64,000 nucleotides of DNA from Fictibacillus norfolkensis. GTDB lineage: Bacteria > Bacillota > Bacilli > Bacillales > Fictibacillaceae. The notes beneath the pieces are model-generated. The model made no database searches, was not told where the DNA came from, and worked only from the letters and a program-made list of their open reading frames with translations. Below are positions 43,837 to 52,524 of this stretch, in pieces (positions within the stretch are counted from its first letter, which is position 1; each line of letters starts with the position of its first letter). Location of the stretch: the NCBI RefSeq assembly GCF_014836645.1, contig NZ_JACSQM010000004.1:310001-374000 (forward strand), read 5' to 3'. Both the position numbers and the translations under genes were made by a program.

Positions 43837-43924
43837 GCATTCTTGCACTATATTTCCTCCAATTAATCATTAGCTGAACCTCTCTAATAACTAAAGAGTT
43901 ATAGAATTCATTTCAGAACGTGAC

Positions 43925-43961
43925 AAACCTCATCTCAATTTATTCTGAGATGAGGTTTTGT
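43925..43961 (+). terminator. Terminator after the RsbR-like gene
   Basis: Perfect 13-bp stem AAACCTCATCTCA / TGAGATGAGGTTT, 8-nt loop. The rest of the 328-base gap to the next gene is AT-rich; I see no gene in it. Confidence 0.85.
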
Positions 43962-44164
43962 CTACGATTGTAGAGGAGTAGAAATATATTAACAATTATA
44001 GCGGTGAGAGAATGTAAACATAAATTAACATAAGTTAGTTATTCTTTATAGTATACTTCATAATAATAAAAAATTTAGTTGTAAGATGTAATGATTTATA
44101 TTACTGAGAGAGAGGGTAAAATTAAAATATCTTACATAGTAAAACGTTGAGGGAGGGATGTCTT

Positions 44165-44716
44165 TTGGAAGGTAGTAGGTTGAATTTATCGGATGTAATT
44201 AATAAATATGACTCAAAAAGCGTACATATTCTTTTTGTCTTTAACGAAGTTGATCAATATGTCCAAAATGCAGCAAACTACTTGAGTGATGAATTAAACA
44301 AAGGATCACATGTATTACTTGTCGAAAATGACAGGATATTTCCCATGCTTTTAGATAAATTAAAAGAAACTGTGTGTGATCAAATGCTTTTGAATTTAAA
44401 ACGAGAAAATACGTTTGATTTTTATTATGAACAGGAAAGTTTTGATCCTGATTCTATTTTCAATCATTTCAAGGAAGCGGTAAGTCCTTTTGAAGAACAG
44501 GGGAAACGCATTGTGACATGGGGGCATGTTGAGTGGGGTAAAGATTTAGATAGCAATAAATTAATTTGTTATGAAAGAAAGTTAGAAAAATTATTAAAAA
44601 AAATGAGCGTTATCTCAGTCTGTGCTTTTGATGAAGATCGCCTATCAATCGAGACTAAAGAGAGTTTAGTCACAGTCCACGATATATACATAAATGGAAA
44701 TAAAATAGTAAAATAA
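44165..44716 (+). CDS. MEDS-domain protein (DcmR-type sensory domain)
   Basis: 183 residues from TTG 44165 with GAGGGAGGG 7 bases upstream; the TTG at 44147 would put that site inside the gene. Sequence HILFVFNEVDQYVQNAANYLSDELNKGSHVLLVEN fits the MEDS domain, a RecA-like fold that occurs in regulators such as DcmR and beside stress-signalling proteins. No HTH, no kinase motif. Adjacent to the RsbR-like gene but behind its own terminator. Role in general stress signalling is inferred. Confidence 0.7.
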   Translation: MEGSRLNLSDVINKYDSKSVHILFVFNEVDQYVQNAANYLSDELNKGSHVLLVENDRIFPMLLDKLKETVCDQMLLNLKRENTFDFYYEQESFDPDSIFNHFKEAVSPFEEQGKRIVTWGHVEWGKDLDSNKLICYERKLEKLLKKMSVISVCAFDEDRLSIETKESLVTVHDIYINGNKIVK

Positions 44717-44793
44717 TAAAAATTAATTTTGTTTAAATGAAAGTAATAGTTGTGTATATTCAAGTCATAATATCTTGTTTTCACATAGTTAAT

Positions 44794-44828
44794 AAAAGGC
44801 CGATTCAAAAAATGAATCGACCTTTTTG
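44794..44828. terminator. Terminator between MEDS gene and convergent yitT-like gene
   Basis: Stem AAAAGG-CGATTCA / TGAATCG-CCTTTT with one mismatch, A-rich left and T-rich right flank. Confidence 0.8.
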
Positions 44829-44849
44829 TATCCTTTTTATAATTTCATT

Positions 44850-45683
44850 TTATGTTTTAGGAAAAGTAAATCCTTCTCCAAACACATCTCTTACATCATG
44901 GACCACAACAAACGCTTTTTCATCTACGCGTTGAATCATTTTCTTTAACAGAAATAGCTCTTGTTTGTTGATTACAACGTAAAGTATGTCTTTTGCTTCA
45001 TTTGAATAATGGCCTCTTGCATTAATAATAGTAACGCCGCGATCCATCTCATCGCTTACTTTCTTAGCAATTTCGTCCGTTTTTTCAGAAATGATCGTGA
45101 CCGCTTTTCTTGTATCAAATCCATCAATCAAGTAGTCCAAAATCTTCGTACTAATATAAATGGATATTCCCGTGTACATCGTATTTTCAATCCCGATGAC
45201 AAATGCGGAACCAATAACGACCAGAATATCAAACACAAACATAGTCGTACTAACACCCCAGCCGAAATGCTGATTCAGCATTCGCGCAATGATGGTCGAG
45301 CCGCCTGTTGTTCCGCCTGAACGCAGCACGAGCCCCAACCCGATTCCGATGAATACACCTGCAAAAACAGTGCCGAGCATAATGTCAACAGGGTTACCCA
45401 TACCTTCTGTTAAATGTATAAAAAGAGAGGTAAAGAAGATAGCAACCATCGTATACCATGTCACTCGTTTATTTAAGACTTTATACCCTATGGCTAAAAG
45501 GAAACCGTTCATAATGAAGTTTGTAAGACCTGGTGACCAGCCTAATACATAATATAGAGTCATCGAAATACCAGTAACGCCGCCCTCACCTAATTCGTTT
45601 GGGATGGCGAACCAATTTACCCCTAGTGCAAAGAACAGGGATCCAATAATAATTAAAGTAATTTCTTTTCCTGTGTGGTTCAT
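44850..45683 (-). CDS. YitT family membrane protein (DUF161/DUF2179)
   Basis: 277 residues, five to six TM helices in the first 185 (YitT_membrane, e.g. FALGVNWFAIPNELGEGGVTGI, VLRSGGTTGGSTIIARML), then the cytoplasmic DUF2179 domain (about 195-275, GVTIINARGHYSNEAKDILYVV and VVVHDVRDVFGEGF). Function of the family is unknown, ligand-gated transport is suspected. Divergent from a GntR regulator with a palindrome between them. Confidence 0.9.
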   Translation of the reverse strand: MNHTGKEITLIIIGSLFFALGVNWFAIPNELGEGGVTGISMTLYYVLGWSPGLTNFIMNGFLLAIGYKVLNKRVTWYTMVAIFFTSLFIHLTEGMGNPVDIMLGTVFAGVFIGIGLGLVLRSGGTTGGSTIIARMLNQHFGWGVSTTMFVFDILVVIGSAFVIGIENTMYTGISIYISTKILDYLIDGFDTRKAVTIISEKTDEIAKKVSDEMDRGVTIINARGHYSNEAKDILYVVINKQELFLLKKMIQRVDEKAFVVVHDVRDVFGEGFTFPKT

Positions 45684-45738
45684 ATTATCACTCCGTTCAA
45701 CCTGAATACCTAGGATAATATATCATAATGAATTACTT

Positions 45739-45767
45739 CGAACAAGATTGTTCTACAATTTTGTTCG
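45739..45767. promoter_or_regulatory. Palindromic operator between yitT-like and gntR genes
   Basis: GAACAA-GA-TTGTTC (45740-45753) is a perfect 6-2-6 inverted repeat; a further TTGTTCG at 45761 pairs with CGAACAA at 45739. Probable GntR-family site. Confidence 0.6.
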
Positions 45768-45824
45768 ATTATTTAAATCCATGTTAGAATAAGGAAAAAG
45801 AACGGTTAGGCAGGTAATTATAAA

Positions 45825-46499
45825 ATGCGTAAAGAAACAGTAGAACAAAGAGTTTATCACTTAATAAAAAACGCAATCTTGAATAGACAAATTGCACCTG
45901 GGAACCAGTTATTCGAAAATGCGATCGCAGAGAAAGTCAATGCGAGCAGAACGCCAATTCGAAGTGCAATTATGAAGTTAGAATCAGAAGGATTAGTTAA
46001 TGTTATTCCGAATAAAGGTGCATTTATCGTACAGCCGACAATTGAAGAGATGGTTCAAGCCTTTGAAATGAGAAAATCGCTAGAAGAAATGGCGATTCAA
46101 AAAGGGTTCACTCATCTTGCTGCGAATGAAATCACACAACTTAAACAACTTCTTAACGAAATGAAGATGGCTTATAAGAAACGTGAAATCGTCCCTTACC
46201 AAGAGAATAATAATGAGTTTCATCTTGTTCTTGCGAATGCCAGTGCTAACAGATATTTAATTGAATTTATGAAAAAGATTTTGAGTCAGATTACCATCTA
46301 TATGGTTCTATATGATGTTTTTAATGGGAAATCTAATAACGAAGAACTCGACATTCTTGAGCACGAGCAGATGATCCATTACATTGAAAACGGAGAACAG
46401 GAAAAATTAAAAACCTTAATTCTTCAACACCTTGATAAAAGTTTAATAAAGCTTCAACAGGATAAATTAAATTATCAATCTCTAACAACATTGTTTTAA
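45825..46499 (+). CDS. GntR family regulator, FadR/FCD subfamily
   Basis: 224 residues. Winged HTH (about 8-70: YHLIKNAILNRQIAPGNQLF, ASRTPIRSAIMKLESEGLV, NKGAFIV), then the all-helical FCD effector domain with FHLVLANASANRYLIEF and a HLDKS histidine that in relatives helps bind metal. Probably controls the divergent yitT-like gene through the palindrome at 45739. Ligand unknown. Starts ATG, weak AGGCAGG upstream. Confidence 0.9.
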   Translation: MRKETVEQRVYHLIKNAILNRQIAPGNQLFENAIAEKVNASRTPIRSAIMKLESEGLVNVIPNKGAFIVQPTIEEMVQAFEMRKSLEEMAIQKGFTHLAANEITQLKQLLNEMKMAYKKREIVPYQENNNEFHLVLANASANRYLIEFMKKILSQITIYMVLYDVFNGKSNNEELDILEHEQMIHYIENGEQEKLKTLILQHLDKSLIKLQQDKLNYQSLTTLF

Positions 46500-46524
46500 A
46501 GAGAGCTAAAAAAGGAGCATTTGT

Positions 46525-47148
46525 ATGGATCAAACAGAATTGCAGGGGAGAGTTATAATCCTAAATGGTACACCCCGATCAGGAAAATCCAGCATAGCCT
46601 CTGTCATTCAAAACAATTTTGAAGGAGTATGGATGAATATCGGGGTGGATCGAATCATGGATATGACACCAGAGAAGTTTCAACCAAGCATTGGTTTAAG
46701 GCCAGGTGGCGAGCGGCCAGATTTAGAGCCCCTCATACAGAAACTGTACCTTGCCATGTACAAATCTATTGTAGCATACAGTCTTGAAGGCTTGAATGTT
46801 GTTGTGGATATAGGGCATCATGATGGGTACTCTGTAAAGCGTAAATTTTTAAATCAAGCGGCTAAAATTCTTAACAGTACGCCAACATGGTTGATCGGTG
46901 TTCGCTGTCCGATTGACACGGTGATGAAACGTCGGATTGAGAGTTGGAAAAAGGGTTATACACCTGATGGCAAGGTTCCAACACCTGTAGCACTTTGGCA
47001 GCAGCTTGTTCATGAACCGGGTCTGTATGATTTAGAAGTAGATACCTCATTACTCACATCAGAAGAATGTGCAGCTCAAGTGTACGAAAGAGTTTATCAA
47101 GGTCCTCCACCTAGAGCACTTCAAAACATACAGAATCTCAAACTTTAG
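46525..47148 (+). CDS. Chloramphenicol phosphotransferase-like P-loop kinase
   Basis: 207 residues, ATG with AAAAGGAG. P-loop LNGTPRSGKSSIA (about 12-24), a later VVDIGHHDG and GVRCPIDTVMKRRI with arginines of the lid, all as in the CPT family (Streptomyces chloramphenicol 3-O-phosphotransferase). The catalytic Asp after strand 2 is seen in MNIGVDRIMD. Whether it confers resistance is unknown; such genes are common in soil Bacillus. 25 bases after the GntR gene. Confidence 0.82.
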   Translation: MDQTELQGRVIILNGTPRSGKSSIASVIQNNFEGVWMNIGVDRIMDMTPEKFQPSIGLRPGGERPDLEPLIQKLYLAMYKSIVAYSLEGLNVVVDIGHHDGYSVKRKFLNQAAKILNSTPTWLIGVRCPIDTVMKRRIESWKKGYTPDGKVPTPVALWQQLVHEPGLYDLEVDTSLLTSEECAAQVYERVYQGPPPRALQNIQNLKL

Positions 47149-47232
47149 AATAGTTTAACGTTTTTATATTTGAATACACATGATTTATAATAGTAATCAT
47201 AATAACTTGTAAAAAATCTGAGGGATGTACAA

Positions 47233-48489
47233 TTGAAAAAGAAAGATAACAAATCCAAATATTATGCGAAAATATCATTAGGAATCATGGGTGGAGGTTT
47301 TCTTGCCACCTTTCCTTTTCAGGATTCTATTGCTGGTCAAGTTCTTCAAGGAGGATTTGAAGCAGGTTTAGTAGGAGGCTTGGCAGATTGGTTTGCTGTT
47401 ACGGCACTCTTCCGTCATCCTCTTGGTCTTCCAATCCCGCATACTGCGCTACTTCCTAAAAATCGTGATCGGATGCTTAAAGCGATCATCAATATGCTTG
47501 AAAACGATTGGTTAACGAAAGAGAGTATTCAAAATAAAATAAAAGATATGAATATATCAGAAAAGGCAGTACACGAATTAGAGCAAAGGTTAGAATCACC
47601 TTCCTTTCATAAAGGGGTACAGTCTTTAGTTATTCATCTCATAAATGAAATGGATGCTGAAAAACTTTCACCCGTTTTAGAAAAAGAGTTAAAAGAATAT
47701 TTGCATGGTGTAGACATTGAGCCTGTTCTAGACAAAACGGTGAACGAATTACTTAAAAGGGAGCTGGATTCAAAAGCATTGGACTATGTTTTAGTTGAAA
47801 CGGAAAAATGGTTAAGACAAGAAGATACAAAGAACAAAATTGGAATCTTTGCTAAACAATTATTAGACAATACGAAGTCAGACGGCTTCATGAAGATGGC
47901 TATTCAATCTTTTAGTCAAATGATCAACGCAGAGAAGTTAGGAAACATGTTACAGCCCTTCTTTCTTAAAAGAATCGTGCTTCTTCAAGAGCCAAATAAT
48001 TCATATCGAACAGCGATTCTTGATAAAATTCACAGTGAGATGAAAAATGTGAATGAGCGAAGAGAACTAATAGCAGAACTTGGCGAGTGGAAGAATAGTA
48101 TTGTAGATCAGTGGAGTCCGACTGACCAGTTAACTTTATTGATAGAAAAAACAAAGAAAAAATTCATTCAACTAGCTCAAGATGAAGAATGGATAAAGCG
48201 TCATATAATCACAATGATCAAGAACCAAATTCAAGCTCTTAAAGAAGATACAAGCAGGATGATGAAAATAGAAGGCTGGATTCAAAACCAACTTTCACTC
48301 ATGGTTGAGAAGTATCATGCTAAGATTGGACAACTGGTTAAAGAAAACCTTGAAAAACTGGATAATGAAACATTGATAAACATTATTGAGAATAATGTAG
48401 GGAAAGATCTGCAATGGATTAGAGTAAACGGGGCAATTTGTGGATTTTTGATAGGTGTTCTTTTAACTACCTTTAAGATGGTAGTGTAA
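47233..48489 (+). CDS. DUF445 family membrane protein
   Basis: 418 residues, TTG start with TGAGGGATG. Hydrophobic N-terminus and C-terminus (about 12-30 and 398-418) flank a long soluble helical segment. GGLADWFAVTALFRHPLGLPIPHTALLPKNR near the start is the signature of DUF445. Function unknown in the family. Followed by a terminator. Confidence 0.88.
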   Translation: MKKKDNKSKYYAKISLGIMGGGFLATFPFQDSIAGQVLQGGFEAGLVGGLADWFAVTALFRHPLGLPIPHTALLPKNRDRMLKAIINMLENDWLTKESIQNKIKDMNISEKAVHELEQRLESPSFHKGVQSLVIHLINEMDAEKLSPVLEKELKEYLHGVDIEPVLDKTVNELLKRELDSKALDYVLVETEKWLRQEDTKNKIGIFAKQLLDNTKSDGFMKMAIQSFSQMINAEKLGNMLQPFFLKRIVLLQEPNNSYRTAILDKIHSEMKNVNERRELIAELGEWKNSIVDQWSPTDQLTLLIEKTKKKFIQLAQDEEWIKRHIITMIKNQIQALKEDTSRMMKIEGWIQNQLSLMVEKYHAKIGQLVKENLEKLDNETLINIIENNVGKDLQWIRVNGAICGFLIGVLLTTFKMVV

Positions 48490-48523
48490 TTACAGTATAT
48501 TTTCACCACATTAAGATAAGAAA

Positions 48524-48573
48524 AGACCGATCAAAGGTTTGTATTGTAACCATTTGATTCGGTCTGTTCTTAT
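48524..48573. terminator. Terminator between DUF445 gene and convergent Lrp gene
   Basis: AGACCG-TCAAA-GGTT pairs with AACC-TTTGA-CGGTCT (short bulges), tail TGTTCTTATGTTT. Confidence 0.7.
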
Positions 48574-48585
48574 GTTTACTTACAT

Positions 48586-49008
48586 TTAACTTAAAGATTT
48601 ATCCGATACGGGTGATGAAAGTCTCATCAATGTAGAAGGTTGTCCGAATTTCATAGAATCATCTATGAAACTTTCTAGAGATTCTACAGAATGGGTGAGT
48701 ACTTTAATGAGATAGTTATATTGTCCAGCTAAGCGGTGGCATTCAATCACATCAGGATGGTCTTTGCAGAATTCAACAAAAGGCTTACATTTTGTATTGT
48801 CGTACAGAATAAACGCCATAATCGGTTTATTCATTTTTTCAGGATTAATAATCGCCTTATAACCTTCAATAATTTGTTTATCCTCAAGCTTTTTAACACG
48901 TTCATGAACGGCAGGATTCGAAAGACCAATTTTCTTTCCTAATGCTGTTATTGAAATGCGAGCATCTTGCTGCAAATGTAAAAGAATTTCTTTATCAATC
49001 TCGTCCAT
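48586..49008 (-). CDS. Lrp/AsnC family transcriptional regulator (second)
   Basis: 140 residues. HTH IDKEILLHLQQDARISITALGKKIGLSNPAVHERVKKL and RAM domain with AGQYNYLIKVLT. Close paralog of the regulator at 24783, but here without a neighbouring OYE gene; DUF1272 lies divergently 161 bases away. Effector unknown. Confidence 0.9.
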   Translation of the reverse strand: MDEIDKEILLHLQQDARISITALGKKIGLSNPAVHERVKKLEDKQIIEGYKAIINPEKMNKPIMAFILYDNTKCKPFVEFCKDHPDVIECHRLAGQYNYLIKVLTHSVESLESFIDDSMKFGQPSTLMRLSSPVSDKSLS

Positions 49009-49169
49009 ATTTTACCCCTCGACTTTAAATATTCAGGTATAATTCATCTTTTTCCGAGAGTTATAATGAAAATCATTGGAAATAGCGTAATTATTCCATG
49101 TAAAAGCATTTCTGGAAAAAATATAATATATGTAGCGAGTAAATACAACTAAAAGGGGTTAAAAACGAT

Positions 49170-49367
49170 ATGTTAGAGATGAGAAAGAAATGTGAAAAAT
49201 GTTCAGTTGAGCTTCAAGATCAGTCGGATGCATACATATGTGTTCATGAATGTACGTACTGCGAAACATGCACGTCTGAAATGAATCATGTTTGCATGAA
49301 CTGTAATGGTGAATTAGTGAGACGTCCAAAAGCGGGAGCGCAAATTGTAAGTTGTCAATTAAGTTAA
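49170..49367 (+). CDS. DUF1272 zinc-binding protein
   Basis: 65 residues, ATG with AAAGGGG. Eight cysteines in paired knuckles: CEKC, CVHEC, CETC and CMNC, closing with GELVRRPK, the hallmark of DUF1272. A treble-clef/zinc-ribbon-like small protein whose partner is unknown. Monocistronic. Confidence 0.88.
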   Translation: MLEMRKKCEKCSVELQDQSDAYICVHECTYCETCTSEMNHVCMNCNGELVRRPKAGAQIVSCQLS

Positions 49368-49488
49368 TGATGCGAGTTTGAGTATCCCCGTAAGTAATTT
49401 ATAAAAAAAAATGACTAGAATGGGTTTAATAGTTTACGAGTTTGGTAATAATACTAATAACAATAAACTCATTTTAGGAGGAACTAAA

Positions 49489-49593
49489 ATGCTAACGACA
49501 ACTGTAAACTTGACTGAATATGCTGGGAACAATGATTTTGACTTAAATGGTTACATATCTCAATTAATTTCTACACCTTCACAAAAGAAATAA
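49489..49593 (+). CDS. Short peptide gene, 34 residues
   Basis: From ATG 49489, 7-8 bases after a strong TTAGGAGGAAC. Encodes MLTTTVNLTEYAGNNDFDLN and then a GYISQLISTPSQKK end: no signal peptide, no cysteine. A terminator follows the stop by 7 bases, so this looks like a complete short transcription unit. I know no homologue; signalling peptide, bacteriocin-like precursor or small regulator are all possible. Confidence 0.55.
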   Translation: MLTTTVNLTEYAGNNDFDLNGYISQLISTPSQKK

Positions 49594-49600
49594 CGAATGG

Positions 49601-49623
49601 CAGCCTACAAGGCTGTTTTTTTT
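49601..49623 (+). terminator. Terminator after the 34-residue peptide gene
   Basis: Stem CAGCC / GGCTG, 5-nt loop, T8 tail. Confidence 0.75.
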
Positions 49624-49676
49624 GTACGCTCTTTTTTAAAAGATTGTTGATTTTAACTCCTTTTCACCTTTGACAT

Positions 49677-49803
49677 TTGATTGGAGTGGAAGGTGCGAGA
49701 CTCCTACGGGACAGGCGGACAGCTGAGACACTTAAGAGTGAAACGTACGAATGTGGCTCAGCGTCTGCCCCGTGGAAAGCGAGCAGCCTGGAACGGAAAT
49801 CAA
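49677..49803. repeat. Fold-back intergenic repeat element, copy 2
   Basis: Starts TTGATTGGAGTGGAAG and ends GGAACGGAAATCAA as in copy 1 (20293). Arms: TTGATT/AATCAA, ACGGGACAGGCG/CGTCTGCCCCGT, CTGAGACAC/GTGGCTCAG. It fills the middle of the 397-base gap 49594-49990; the rest (49804-49990) shows no gene. Confidence 0.85.
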
Positions 49804-49990
49804 CACTTCCAAAAGCAACAAAGTATACGAAAACAGCCTTTTTGTATTACACAAAAAAATTCCATAAAACTGTTAGAGAAGACTCATTGGAAAGCCTTAC
49901 CTCTTTAGGTAACATGAAAAAAAGTTAAGATATTAGGAGGTAAGATGAATCAGAGTACAAATTATAAGTAGCTTTTGGTATAAAAGTATA

Positions 49991-50617
49991 TCATTTCTTT
50001 GTTCCTTTTATAGACACTGTGTGAAAACCCCTAGAGTCAGGACCTTTTACTAACGAAACATCCTTAAACCCAGTTTCCCTCATGAATGGCATTACTTGAT
50101 TCTCTGAAACTTCCTTTACACCTTCCCACGTTTCATTATCCTTACCATTTGAAAAAGTAATAACGACCATTCCACCTGACATAAGAACTCTATAAATTTC
50201 TGAAACAATGGTATTAATTTCATTCCAAAAATAGATGGTTTGAATGCTGTACACCTTGTTGAACATCTTGTCAGGAAACGGAAGGTCTTTAAAATCCGCT
50301 TGAATCAGTTTAGTTCTCTCATTGTTCATTGTCTTTTTGTTTCGAGCCGTTGCCGACCTTATGGCGGTTGCAGAAAGATCGATACCGACAATTTCCTGCA
50401 CAAGATATCTTTCAGAAATCATTTGTATCGCATAGCCTGCACCACAACCAAGTTCTAAGACACAATCTTGATCTTGCAGGTCTAATAAACCTATGGTCCA
50501 TTCTGTTTCAGGTTTGTGTTGTCTGACCATCTTTTCTACAATATATGTACCAACCAACCCTTTTGGCGTTTGATAGTTCTGATCTATAAACTCTTTAATT
50601 GAATGAAGGATTTTCAT
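49991..50617 (-). CDS. Class I SAM-dependent methyltransferase (UbiE/Methyltransf_11 type)
   Basis: 208 residues from ATG 50617 (AAAGGAG 7 bases upstream; an in-frame start at 50635 lies before that site). SAM motif VLELGCGAGYAIQMIS, acidic end of strand 2 in EIVGIDLSATAIRSA, then QADFKDLPFPDKMFNKVYSI (motif II/III). Small-molecule methyltransferase; substrate unknown. Isolated gene. Confidence 0.88.
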   Translation of the reverse strand: MKILHSIKEFIDQNYQTPKGLVGTYIVEKMVRQHKPETEWTIGLLDLQDQDCVLELGCGAGYAIQMISERYLVQEIVGIDLSATAIRSATARNKKTMNNERTKLIQADFKDLPFPDKMFNKVYSIQTIYFWNEINTIVSEIYRVLMSGGMVVITFSNGKDNETWEGVKEVSENQVMPFMRETGFKDVSLVKGPDSRGFHTVSIKGTKK

Positions 50618-50789
50618 AATTTTCTCCTTTAACATAAAAGCTTGTACTCTTACTTATTCGCCTTATTCGAAATATTACCCTTTAAAAGGAGGTTGAGAAA
50701 TAGGTAAGTCTAACAAAGTACATTAAAGTTAAAGATTGGATAACGAAAAACTCTAATGAATGATTTAGAAAATGAGGAGAGGTATTAGT

Positions 50790-51077
50790 ATGACAGAAAT
50801 CGTACAACTTTTTTTGGAAACAGAAATTTCCGATCAAGACTATTATGATGGGATTATGTCTTTTATACTTTCTAGTAATATTAGACGTGGTGAGTATGAA
50901 TGCAACCAGTTTATCGTTAAGAAAATGGATTTACGTAACTTTCTGGTATTTGAAGAATTTGAGATTAACAAAAAGCGAGAAATTCATAATGCATTTTCCA
51001 TATCAAAACATACATTCACAAAAACGATAAATGAATATGCTAAGACGCAAGGCATTATTTGTGAAAATATTTTTTAA
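50790..51077 (+). CDS. Hypothetical protein
   Basis: 95 residues from ATG 50790 (GAGGAGAGG 8 bases upstream). TEIVQLFLETEISDQDYYDGIM start, mixed charged body, no motif I recognise and no membrane segment. Its stop codon overlaps by four bases with the stop of the convergent gene (51074). Could be a small regulator; unknown. Confidence 0.6.
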   Translation: MTEIVQLFLETEISDQDYYDGIMSFILSSNIRRGEYECNQFIVKKMDLRNFLVFEEFEINKKREIHNAFSISKHTFTKTINEYAKTQGIICENIF

Positions 51078-51784
51078 ATTTCACAAGATGTAATATTTAA
51101 TGTCCATCCACCACTAATGACTCCAGCATCAACGCCTATAAAATCTTGTACGTATAAGCTCCACAATCCATTTGCTATTGTATCATTATAGGCAGAGAGT
51201 TGAGTCCCATAAGGAGGAGTTGGAGCAGGTGAACTGTAAGTGCGAGCACAAAAAACACTTGGCTGGTAGGTACCTGACACAATTGTTGTAGGAACTTGTT
51301 CTGGGGCACTATCATCAAAAGTGATAGTTACATTTACAGCTATACCTCCACCACCTGCACAACTCATAAGTTCAACTGTTTGTCCTTGAGGTCCTACCAA
51401 CAAAAAGCCAACGTCTCTTGGGAATGTATGGCTAAAATCACTTATCGTTACAGTTGCTTTAATAATACGACCTGTTAATCCCATTACATTGATTTGTGAG
51501 GGATATGGAACTCCTGTTGATAGATCGGGGATTGTAATAGCATTGGAATTTATAAAAGTTGTTGTTCTTTCAACACACAAAAAAAGAATTCTAATTGAAC
51601 ATATACAATTACAATCAAGTAGTATAGGTGAACCATTAAGTAAGCCGATCAAACAGTGACCATTAAATCTAACAAATGAAATTCGAAGGGGCAAAGAAGC
51701 TCCGTTTAGTAAAACTAAAATAGATGTACCTGAACGTAAACAACGAAAACTATTGCATACACAATTTATTGTAATTACCTCCAA
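51074..51784 (-). CDS. Cys-rich protein with a proprotein-convertase P-like domain
   Basis: Up to 236 residues. N-terminal ~75 residues contain eight Cys (NCVCNSFRC, CNCIC, LFLCVE), reminiscent of cross-linked spore-coat or exosporium proteins. C-terminal ~145 residues look like a P/Homo B-type beta-sandwich: SDFSHTFPRDVGFLLVGPQG, then NGLWSLYVQDFIGVDAGVIS and GGWTLNI at the end, a motif found after subtilase domains, here without a protease. No signal peptide. The annotated TTG (51784) overlaps GGAGG; the codon properly spaced from that site is ATA at 51769. Function unknown. Confidence 0.65.
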   Translation of the reverse strand: MEVITINCVCNSFRCLRSGTSILVLLNGASLPLRISFVRFNGHCLIGLLNGSPILLDCNCICSIRILFLCVERTTTFINSNAITIPDLSTGVPYPSQINVMGLTGRIIKATVTISDFSHTFPRDVGFLLVGPQGQTVELMSCAGGGGIAVNVTITFDDSAPEQVPTTIVSGTYQPSVFCARTYSSPAPTPPYGTQLSAYNDTIANGLWSLYVQDFIGVDAGVISGGWTLNITSCEI

Positions 51785-51873
51785 TAAAATATGGTTAAGA
51801 TATGATATGTTTTACGCTTAAATTTTGTGATGGATTGTCCCTTGTTTTGAGGGATTTGAAAGGATAGAGACAG

Positions 51874-52326
51874 TTGGAGAATAAAAAAGTTAAAATCATA
51901 CCTTACATACCTGAATACGCAGAAAAAACCGTTAAAATGTGGCGCGATAGTAAATTTGAAGCCATAGGTGTAAATGAGATTCATAGTTTTGAAAGTCATA
52001 TCTATTTTCTGAATAACATCTTAGTAAAAGATTTTATTGTAGAGTTAGCGCTCGTTAACGAAAAGGTTGCTGGAATGATCGCTTATGATCAATCAGAAAT
52101 AAGCCAGCTGTATGTACATAATGAGTTTCAACAATTAGGAATTGGTAAAACATTGCTTCAACGAGCAAAGGAACACTCTACTGAAAGGCTAACTTTACAC
52201 ACATTTGAAGTGAACAAGAACGCACAACGTTTCTATGAAAAAAATGGGTTTACGGTTATTGGAAGAGGACATGAGAATGAAGAAAATTTGCCTGATCTTC
52301 TATACGAGTGGAAAGCAAAAGAATAA
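51874..52326 (+). CDS. GNAT family N-acetyltransferase
   Basis: 150 residues, TTG start with AAAGGATAG upstream. Acetyl-CoA motif QLYVHNEFQQLGIGKTLLQRAKEHS (about 89-113) and NAQRFYEKNGFTVIGRG. ElaA/RimI-like small enzyme, substrate unknown. Part of a run of unrelated accessory genes. Confidence 0.85.
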   Translation: MENKKVKIIPYIPEYAEKTVKMWRDSKFEAIGVNEIHSFESHIYFLNNILVKDFIVELALVNEKVAGMIAYDQSEISQLYVHNEFQQLGIGKTLLQRAKEHSTERLTLHTFEVNKNAQRFYEKNGFTVIGRGHENEENLPDLLYEWKAKE

Positions 52327-52524
52327 TTGGTTCGGGAAGATGCATTTACATTTGGCCAACCGACTAACACAACCTATAAATCAAACAGAATTCTACTCAC
52401 GGAGTGCACTTTTAAAAAATAGAAGTGCACTTTTCTTTATGATCAAATGGAAGAAGAAGGGATTCGAGATGTAGATTTAGAATTTAAGCATATACTCATG
52501 TCAAACTTATGAGGAGATTAGGGA

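Noticed and set aside
49677..49928. Two overlapping 75-83-codon frames
   Set aside because: Both lie over the fold-back repeat element, whose GC-rich arms create open frames; no ribosome site.
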